From positions 1-10,735 of the forward strand of contig JBKOWY010000037.1 of the NCBI GenBank assembly GCA_046724655.1: 10,735 nucleotides of DNA, given 5' to 3'. Shown here piece by piece: positions 5,784 through 10,735 of this stretch; position 1 is the stretch's first letter; the number at the start of each line of letters is the position of its first letter. The translations under genes and the position numbers were made by a program. The notes under the pieces are model-generated. The model had not been told where the DNA came from, ran no database searches, and saw only the letters and a program-made list of their open reading frames with translations. The DNA comes from JALZAA01 sp046724655 (GTDB lineage: Bacteria > Actinomycetota > Acidimicrobiia > IMCC26256 > JACDBD01).

Positions 5784-7286
5784 GTGTCGCTCGCGTTCAG
5801 CGTCGCCGCCCCGCCCGTCGACCGCGTCGCCGCCGACCTGCTGGCCGTGCCGATCGGAACAGGCCGCGACCTGGGCCCCGGCGCCGACGCGGTCGATGCT
5901 GCGCTCGACGGCGGCCTCGACGCGTTCATGCAGGAAGCCGATTTCCAGGGCAAGCCGGGCGAGTCGCTCGCGGTGCCGACGCGGGAACGCGTGCGTGCCG
6001 ACGCCGCCGTGCTCGTCGGCGTGGGCAAGCTCGACGAGCTCACCGCCGACGGGTTGCGCCGCGCCGCCGCCGCCGTCGCTCGGAGGGCGCGCAAGGTCAC
6101 TTCGGTGGCGACGACCCTGGTCGACCTCGCCGACGCGGCCGGGATCGAACGGCCGGACGCGGCGCAGGCCGTCGCCGAGGGCTTCGTGCTCGGCTCCTAC
6201 CAATTCGTGAAGTACAAGGCCGAAGGCGATGTCAGCAAGTTGAAGAAGGTGATCATCGTCGGGCGGTCGAGCGCGCGGGTCAACGCGGCGCTCGAGCGCG
6301 GGGCAACCATTTCCCAGGCGGTGACGTGGGCGCGCGACATGGTCAACGAGCCTTCCGGCGCGAAGTCACCTGCCGCATTTGCGAGTGCGGCACGCACGTT
6401 GCTGCGCGGGAAGGGCGTCACGGTCAAGGTCATGACCGAGGCCGAGATCAAGGCCGAAGGGCTCGGTGGCGTGCTCGGCGTGGGCCAGGGCTCGGCCAAC
6501 TCGCCCCGGCTCGTCAAGGGGACCTACTCGCCGTCTGGCGCGAAGGGATTCGTCGCGCTGGTCGGTAAGGGCGTCGTGTTCGACTCGGGTGGCTTGTCGA
6601 TCAAGACCTCTAGCGGGATGGAGACGATGAAGACCGACATGTCGGGCGCGGCGGCCGTGCTCGCGACGCTGTCGGTCCTCAAGGACCTCGGGGTCAAGAC
6701 CAAGGTTGTGGCGTACGTCCCCATGGTCGAGAACATGCCCAGCGGGACCGCCATCCGTCCCGGCGATGTGCTCAAGATCCGCAACGGCAAGAGCGTCGAG
6801 GTCCTGAACACGGACGCCGAGGGCCGTCTCATCCTCGCCGACGGGCTGTCGCTCGCTGCCGAAGACAAGCCCGACGCGGTCGTCGACGTCGCCACGCTCA
6901 CCGGCGCGTGCATGGTCGCGCTGGGCGACAAGATCGCGGGTCTGATGGGCAACCGTGACAGCTGGACGGAACAGGTGCGGGGAGCCGCCGACGCCGTCGG
7001 CGAGCCCGTCTGGCCGCTCCCACTTCCGTCCGACTACCGGAAGCTGCTCGACTCCGAGGTCGCCGACCTCCGCAACATCAGCACGAGTCATTACGGCGGC
7101 GCGATTACCGCCGCGCTGTTCCTGTCCGAATTCGTCGACGGCGTGCCGTGGGCGCACCTCGACATCGCCGGACCGGCCCGAGCCAGCAACGACGACGGGT
7201 ACCTCGTCAAGGGTGGCACCGGCTACGGGGTGCGTACGCTGGTCGAGCTCGTCGAGCGGTTCAAGAAACCGTCGCGCACGAGCTGA
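5784..7286 (+). CDS. pepA: Leucyl aminopeptidase, M17 family
   Basis: 500-aa cytosolic M17 metallo-aminopeptidase that removes N-terminal Leu and other residues from peptides and takes part in protein turnover; family members form hexamers with two metal ions per active site. Metal and catalytic residues line up with E. coli PepA at a constant offset of 8: Lys262 (Lys270), Asp267 in FDSGG (Asp275), catalytic Lys274 (Lys282), Asp285 in MKTDMSGAA (Asp293), and NTDAEGRL with Asp344, Glu346 and catalytic Arg348 (Asp352, Glu354, Arg356). The first about 160 residues are the variable N-terminal domain, while the catalytic domain runs from about 170 to the end. The GTG start has a strong upstream Shine-Dalgarno. 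The next gene starts 2 nt after its stop, so the two are probably co-transcribed. Nothing looks broken. Confidence 0.96.
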   Translation: MSLAFSVAAPPVDRVAADLLAVPIGTGRDLGPGADAVDAALDGGLDAFMQEADFQGKPGESLAVPTRERVRADAAVLVGVGKLDELTADGLRRAAAAVARRARKVTSVATTLVDLADAAGIERPDAAQAVAEGFVLGSYQFVKYKAEGDVSKLKKVIIVGRSSARVNAALERGATISQAVTWARDMVNEPSGAKSPAAFASAARTLLRGKGVTVKVMTEAEIKAEGLGGVLGVGQGSANSPRLVKGTYSPSGAKGFVALVGKGVVFDSGGLSIKTSSGMETMKTDMSGAAAVLATLSVLKDLGVKTKVVAYVPMVENMPSGTAIRPGDVLKIRNGKSVEVLNTDAEGRLILADGLSLAAEDKPDAVVDVATLTGACMVALGDKIAGLMGNRDSWTEQVRGAADAVGEPVWPLPLPSDYRKLLDSEVADLRNISTSHYGGAITAALFLSEFVDGVPWAHLDIAGPARASNDDGYLVKGGTGYGVRTLVELVERFKKPSRTS

Positions 7287-7288
7287 GC

Positions 7289-8647
7289 GTGGGCGAGGCG
7301 ACGAGAGCGACCCGGGGCCGCCTTCTTCGTCAGCAACTCCGCGAGCGCAATCCGTTCCCGAAGGGAAGCGTGACGATCGCGGCGTGGCTCGTCATCACCG
7401 GGATCACCGCGTACCTCTTCCTTGCTGTCTCCGGTCAGGTGCTGGGGAGCGACCGCTACAGCGCCCTTGCCGTCCTGTGGGCCATAGCGTTCGCCGCCGC
7501 TCCTGGCTTCTTCCAGCCGCTGGAACAAGAGGTCGCCCGTGCCATCGCGGTCCGGCGCGCCCGGAGGGTCGGCAGCGCACCGCTGATCCGCCGCGGGGCC
7601 ATCGCCGGCGGGGTCCTCGCGGCGACCCTCGTGATCGTGATCCTGCTCGCGGCGCTCGTCTTTCCCATCGTCGACTCCTTGTTCGATGGTCAGACGCTGC
7701 TGCTGTGGGCGCTGGCGATCATGCTCGTCGGCTACTTCACCGAGCACCTCACGCGCGGTGTGCTCGCCGGGTACGACCGCTTCGGACCGTACGGCTTGCT
7801 CACCGGGAGCGAGGGCCTCTTGCGACTCGCGGCGTGCGCGGCGCTCGCCGTGGTCGGCGTCGAGACGGCCGGTCCCTACGGCATTCTCATTGGCGTTGCG
7901 CCGTTCGCCGGAGTCGCCATCGCGCTGTCACGCCAGCGGGGGCTCGTGGAGCCGGGCCCACCCGCGTCATGGACCGAGATCTCGAGGAACGTCGGGCTGC
8001 TGGTCGCGGGGTCGGCCCTCGCGCTCGCCCTGCTCAACGCGGCGCCGGTGGTCGTGAAGCTCCTGTCGAGCAGCGCCGAGTCCGAGCAGGCGAGCTGGAT
8101 CTTCGCCGGGGCGATCCTGTCCCGCGTCCCCCTCTACTTCTTTCAGGCGGTCCAAGCGACGTTCGTGCCCGAGCTCTCGGGTCAGCGCGGCGCCGGAGAG
8201 CACGAGGCGTTCCGCGCCGGGCTGCGGAAGCTGACGATCGCCGTGATCGCGATCGGCGCCGCATCGGTGATCGTCTCGGCCGTCCTCGGCCCGTGGGCCG
8301 TGCGCACGTTCTTCGGCAGTGACTATCAGCTTGGCGTGCGCGACATGGCGCTGCTCGCGCTGGGCGCGTCGATCTACATGCTTGCCCTCACGCTGTCCCA
8401 GGCGCTCATCGCCCTCGAGCACCACGGTCGAGCGGCCGTCGGTTGGGTGATCGGGGTCACCGTGTTCGTCATCGCCGTCATCGCGGGTAGCGATGTGCTC
8501 CTCCGAGCCGAGCTGGCGTACGTCGCCGGCTCGACGGCGGCACTGATCGCGATGACGGCGCTGCTCTGGCGGCCGTTGCGCGAGACGACGGGTGAGGAGG
8601 CCGAAGCGTTCCTCGAAGCCGTGCGCTCGGAACCGGTCGAGCCCTAG
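7289..8647 (+). CDS. MOP-superfamily (Wzx/MATE-like) polytopic membrane protein
   Basis: 452-aa integral membrane protein with about 12 hydrophobic segments (roughly 28-50, 56-76, 103-129, 136-158, 168-190, 195-213, 233-255, 268-292, 315-335, 353-372, 384-400 and 408-427). Both ends are charged and probably cytosolic. The fold pattern, the QPLEQEVARAIA stretch after helix 2, and GYDRFGPYGLLTGSEGLLRL in the middle are typical of actinobacterial polysaccharide-biosynthesis/lipid-linked-sugar flippases of the MOP (oligosaccharidyl-lipid/multidrug) superfamily. I recognise the superfamily, not the substrate. The GTG at 7289, 2 nt after the pepA stop, keeps a basic N-terminus before helix 1. A later GTG (7370) would trim that region. 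A polyprenyl-linked glycan flippase could be linked to the arabinose donor pathway next door, but that is only suggestive because the gene lies in a different operon. Confidence 0.75.
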   Translation: MGEATRATRGRLLRQQLRERNPFPKGSVTIAAWLVITGITAYLFLAVSGQVLGSDRYSALAVLWAIAFAAAPGFFQPLEQEVARAIAVRRARRVGSAPLIRRGAIAGGVLAATLVIVILLAALVFPIVDSLFDGQTLLLWALAIMLVGYFTEHLTRGVLAGYDRFGPYGLLTGSEGLLRLAACAALAVVGVETAGPYGILIGVAPFAGVAIALSRQRGLVEPGPPASWTEISRNVGLLVAGSALALALLNAAPVVVKLLSSSAESEQASWIFAGAILSRVPLYFFQAVQATFVPELSGQRGAGEHEAFRAGLRKLTIAVIAIGAASVIVSAVLGPWAVRTFFGSDYQLGVRDMALLALGASIYMLALTLSQALIALEHHGRAAVGWVIGVTVFVIAVIAGSDVLLRAELAYVAGSTAALIAMTALLWRPLRETTGEEAEAFLEAVRSEPVEP

Positions 8648-8665
8648 GGCGCTACGCGTCCGAGC

Positions 8666-9850
8666 TCAGTGATCGGTCGTCGATCCGTCGGCCAGGGTCC
8701 CGTGGGGGAGGCAGAGGTCGTCGTACTCGGCGATGACGATCTCGCCTGCGTTCTCGCCGCACGCCGGGCACTCCGGGTCGCGCCGCACGTTGAAGCTGCG
8801 GAACGACTGCTCGAGCGCGTCGTAGGCGAGCATGCGCCCGACGAGCGGGTCACCCAGGTCGAGCAGGACCTTGATCGCCTCGAGCGCTTGCAACGACCCG
8901 ACGATGCCGGGCAGCACGCCGAGGACGCCCGCCTCGGCGCAGTTCGGGGCCAGCTCGGCCGGAGGTGGCTCCGGAAGCATGCACCGGTAGCAGGGCCCCT
9001 CGTACGGCGCGAAGACCGTGACGTAGCCCTCGAAGCGGAAGATCGATCCGTGCACGACAGGGATCCGCTTCAACAGCGACGCGTCGTTGAGCAGGTACCG
9101 GGTGGGGAAGTTGTCGGTGCCGTCGACGATCACGTCGTAGCCGTCGATGATGTCGAGGATGTTGTCGGCGCCGAGACGGACGTCGTAGGTGACGACGTCG
9201 ACGTCCGGGTTCAGCTGCGTGAGCGTCTTCTTGGCCGAGTCGACCTTGCGGTCACCGATGCGGTCGACGTTGTGCAAGATCTGGCGCTGGAGGTTCGACT
9301 GGTCGACGACGTCCATGTCGACGATGCCGATGGTCCCGACGCCGGCCGCGGCCAGGTACAGAGCGGCAGGTGAGCCCAGACCGCCGGCGCCGAGCAGCAG
9401 CACCTTGCTCTCGAGAAGCTTCTGCTGGCCGGCCTCGCCGATCTCGGGCAGCAGGATGTGGCGGTGGTAACGGTTCCGCTGCTCGGGATCGAGCAGCGCG
9501 GGCGTGATCCAGGGCCTGCCCTCGTTCTTCCAGCGCCCGAAGCCGCCCGCCATCGAGACGACGTCCTTGTAGCCGAGCTCCTGGAGGGTCTCGGTCGCGA
9601 AGGCCGAGCGTGTGCCGCCCGCGCAGTACACGACGACGGGCTGATCCTTGTTGCTGATTTTGCCCTCGACCTGGCTCTCGAGATGCCCGCGCGGGATGAA
9701 CACGGCGCCGGGCACCGTCCCCTGCTCGAACTCGTCGAGCTCGCGGACGTCGAGGAAGGTGGCGTCACCGAGACGCGGCTCCGCCTCCGCGGGATCCACC
9801 TCGCGGATGTTCTGCTTGACCTTGGCGAGCAGCTCACGGAAGCCGGGCAT
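8666..9850 (-). CDS. Rhodanese-E1 fusion: MoeZ/MoeB/ThiF-like adenylyltransferase-sulfurtransferase
   Basis: 394-aa fusion. Residues about 15-115 are a rhodanese domain with active-site loop CAGGTRS (Cys76). Residues about 120-365 are an E1-like adenylyltransferase with ATP loop LLGAGGLGS (152-160), the SNLQRQILH stretch holding the arginine finger (185-193), and zinc cysteines 287/290 (CYRC) and 361/364 (CPAC). Cys304 (NCAEAG) may be the catalytic thiol. Such enzymes adenylate the C-terminal Gly-Gly of small sulfur carriers (MoaD, ThiS or CysO type) and pass sulfur to them for molybdopterin, thiamine or cysteine. Mycobacterial MoeZ has its rhodanese domain at the C-terminus. Here it is N-terminal, an order I recall in other actinobacterial and Chloroflexi homologues. 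The ATG at 9850 has AGGA 6 nt upstream (9857-9860). The carrier partner is not in the window, so the pathway stays open. Confidence 0.9.
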   Translation of the reverse strand: MPGFRELLAKVKQNIREVDPAEAEPRLGDATFLDVRELDEFEQGTVPGAVFIPRGHLESQVEGKISNKDQPVVVYCAGGTRSAFATETLQELGYKDVVSMAGGFGRWKNEGRPWITPALLDPEQRNRYHRHILLPEIGEAGQQKLLESKVLLLGAGGLGSPAALYLAAAGVGTIGIVDMDVVDQSNLQRQILHNVDRIGDRKVDSAKKTLTQLNPDVDVVTYDVRLGADNILDIIDGYDVIVDGTDNFPTRYLLNDASLLKRIPVVHGSIFRFEGYVTVFAPYEGPCYRCMLPEPPPAELAPNCAEAGVLGVLPGIVGSLQALEAIKVLLDLGDPLVGRMLAYDALEQSFRSFNVRRDPECPACGENAGEIVIAEYDDLCLPHGTLADGSTTDH

Positions 9851-9886
9851 GGTTGATCCTCTCGGCCGGGCCCGACACGGGCGCTT

Positions 9887-9918
9887 ACCTACGAAAATGC
9901 TACCCCGTAGGTCGGGTA
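9887..9918. promoter_or_regulatory. Overlapping inverted repeats, candidate operator
   Basis: Two nested dyads lie here. ACCTACG (9887-9893) and CGTAGGT (9906-9912) are perfect 7-bp arms around 12 nt. TACCC (9901-9905) and GGGTA (9914-9918) are perfect 5-bp arms around 8 nt. Both overlap the spacer and -10 of the rhodanese-E1 promoter, where a bound repressor would block RNA polymerase. The minus-strand half ATACCCGAC resembles one half of the IscR/Rrf2-type consensus as I remember it, but the other half does not fit, so the regulator is unknown. Confidence 0.4.
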
Positions 9919-9925
9919 TTCCCAA
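9897..9925 (-). promoter_or_regulatory. Promoter of the rhodanese-E1 gene (-35 TTGGGA, 17-nt spacer, -10 TAGCAT)
   Basis: Read on the minus strand, TTGGGA (9925-9920) and TAGCAT (9902-9897) are separated by exactly 17 nt. The start would be near 9890, about 40 nt before the ATG, leaving room for the Shine-Dalgarno at 9857-9860. The spacer contains the inverted repeat described separately. This is the best -35/-10 pair I see in the window. Confidence 0.5.
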
Positions 9926-9970
9926 GCGCCGGCCGGGCGGGCCTCCGTCCGCGATGCGCAACACGACGAA

Positions 9971-9976
9971 TAGCCT
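9971..9976 (+). promoter_or_regulatory. Possible -10 (TAGCCT) of ppgK with a small leader hairpin
   Basis: TAGCCT fits TANNNT and lies 32 nt before the GTG at 10009. Just after it, CGAG-GAGT-CTCG (within 9978-9990) can form a 4-bp hairpin in the leader, followed by the G-rich ribosome binding site GGGGGTGA. No clear -35 is visible. The rest of the 158-nt divergent gap (9851-10008) holds the rhodanese-E1 promoter and otherwise nothing I recognise. Confidence 0.3.
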
Positions 9977-10008
9977 TCGAGGAGTCTCGCGAAGCGTGGG
10001 GGTGAGCC

Positions 10009-10735
10009 GTGGCCGAGGTGCTGGGGATCGACATCGGGGGGACCGGCATCAAGGGGGCGCCCGTCGACATCGAGCGGGGGACCCTCACCGCCGACCGCTA
10101 TCGGCTGCTCACGCCCCAACCGGCAAAGCCCGACGCCGTGGCCGACGTGGTCGCCCAGGTCGCGGCGAAATTCGGAGGCGAAGGGACGGCTGGGGCCACG
10201 TTCCCGGCCGTGATCCTGGGCGGGGTGGCGCAGACCGCCGCCAACGTCGACGAGTCCTGGATCGGCGAGGACGTCGCCAAGCGTCTCGGTCAGGCGGCGG
10301 GGCGGCCGTTCGTCGTCCTCAACGACGCCGACGCCGCCGGTCTGGCCGAGATGCGCTTTGGCGCCGGCCACGACAAGAAAGGCGTCGTGATGGTGATCAC
10401 CCTTGGTACGGGCATCGGCAGCGCCCTTTTTGTCGACGGCAGGCTCGTGCCCAACACGGAGCTCGGCCACCTCGAGCTGCAGGGGAAGGAGGCCGAGAAG
10501 CGGGCGTCGGAGAGCGTGCGCGAGAACAAGGGCCTGGGCTGGAAGAAGTGGGGCCAGCGCGTCGACGAGTACCTGCGTCACGTCGAGAAGCTCTTCTGGC
10601 CCGACCTGTTCATCATCGGCGGGGGGGTCAGCAAGAAGGCGACGAAGTTCTTCGAGTTCCTCAAGACCCGCGCCCCGATCGTCCCCGCCCAGCTGCTCAA
10701 CGAGGCCGGCATCGTCGGCGCCGCCGTGGCGGCAA
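10009..10735 (+). CDS. ppgK: Polyphosphate glucokinase (ROK family), 3' end cut by the window edge
   Basis: The reading frame stays open from GTG 10009 to the window end (242 codons read). The full family length is about 250-270 aa, so only the last residues are missing. It is a ROK-fold sugar kinase that phosphorylates glucose to glucose-6-phosphate using inorganic polyphosphate (and in the family often ATP). The phosphate-binding motif is DIGGTGIKG (8-16). TFPAVILGGVAQTAANVD (64-81) follows, then LNDADAAGLAEMRFG (104-118) with catalytic Asp106. ITLGTGIGSALFVDG (130-144) and LVPNTELGHLEL (146-157) come next, and WKKWGQRVDEYLRHVEKLFW lies near the end. These match PPGK rather than ordinary glucokinase, and the CxCGxxGCxE zinc motif of other ROK kinases is absent, as expected for PPGK. 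The start is GTG 10009 with GGGGGTGA upstream; a GTG at 10002 is out of frame. It is divergent from the rhodanese-E1 gene. Confidence 0.93.
   Translation, partial: MAEVLGIDIGGTGIKGAPVDIERGTLTADRYRLLTPQPAKPDAVADVVAQVAAKFGGEGTAGATFPAVILGGVAQTAANVDESWIGEDVAKRLGQAAGRPFVVLNDADAAGLAEMRFGAGHDKKGVVMVITLGTGIGSALFVDGRLVPNTELGHLELQGKEAEKRASESVRENKGLGWKKWGQRVDEYLRHVEKLFWPDLFIIGGGVSKKATKFFEFLKTRAPIVPAQLLNEAGIVGAAVAA

Noticed and set aside
4963..6210. Plus-strand open frame of 415 codons across the divergent gap
   Set aside because: It is Arg/Ala/Gly low complexity that crosses two real genes and a promoter region in the wrong frame.
8641..8650. Perfect 10-nt palindrome GCCCTAGGGC at the end of the flippase-like gene
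   Set aside because: It has no loop and no following T-run, so it is not a terminator. A 10-nt palindrome over a TAG stop in GC-rich DNA is likely chance.
10621..10627. Run of seven G in ppgK as a possible frameshift or phase-variation site
   Set aside because: The frame stays open and keeps PPGK motifs on both sides (FIIGGGVSKK). Glycine codons in a GC-rich gene explain the run.

Overview
The window is GC-rich, densely coded DNA with short intergenic gaps, actinobacterial codon use and GTG starts. It carries a mycobacterial-type polyprenyl-phosphoarabinose gene set, a polyphosphate-glucokinase-type ROK kinase and an actinobacterial PGRP amidase. I infer an actinobacterium, possibly an uncultured Acidimicrobiia-like lineage outside the mycolic-acid group. 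The class is a guess from gene style, because no rRNA or other marker is present.

Layout. (1) 64-1428, plus strand: a secreted or membrane-anchored N-acetylmuramoyl-L-alanine amidase (PGRP fold). It has an unusual second, lipoprotein-like signal in its middle. (2) 5150 down to 1436, minus strand: a tightly packed four-gene operon of a UbiA-type phosphoribosyltransferase, DprE1, DprE2 and a HAD-IB phosphatase. Its gene borders overlap or lie 7 nt apart. Together the four genes could make polyprenyl-phosphoryl-arabinose (DPA), the arabinose donor for cell-wall arabinan: PRPP + polyprenyl-P, then DPPR, then DPR (after dephosphorylation), then the 2'-keto intermediate, then DPA. (3) 5195-8647, plus strand: a divergent three-gene run of a PduO-type cobalamin adenosyltransferase, leucyl aminopeptidase (M17) and a 12-helix MOP/Wzx-like membrane protein. 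The 44-nt gap between runs 2 and 3 carries back-to-back leaderless-type -10 elements. (4) 9850 down to 8666, minus strand: a rhodanese-E1 (MoeZ/MoeB/ThiF-like) sulfur-transfer protein. It has a recognisable promoter whose spacer holds an inverted repeat. (5) 10009 to the window end, plus strand: the near-complete 5' part of a polyphosphate glucokinase gene.

The most interesting points are these. The DPA operon is complete and carries a HAD phosphatase at the step whose enzyme is least settled in mycobacteria. DprE1 has alanine at the position of Cys387, the benzothiazinone target. The amidase may be two in-frame proteins in one, with an internal GTG start giving a perfect lipoprotein signal. 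The rhodanese-E1 gene has an operator-like repeat in its promoter. I saw no mobile element, CRISPR array, tRNA or rRNA. No stretch over 300 bases lacks a gene.
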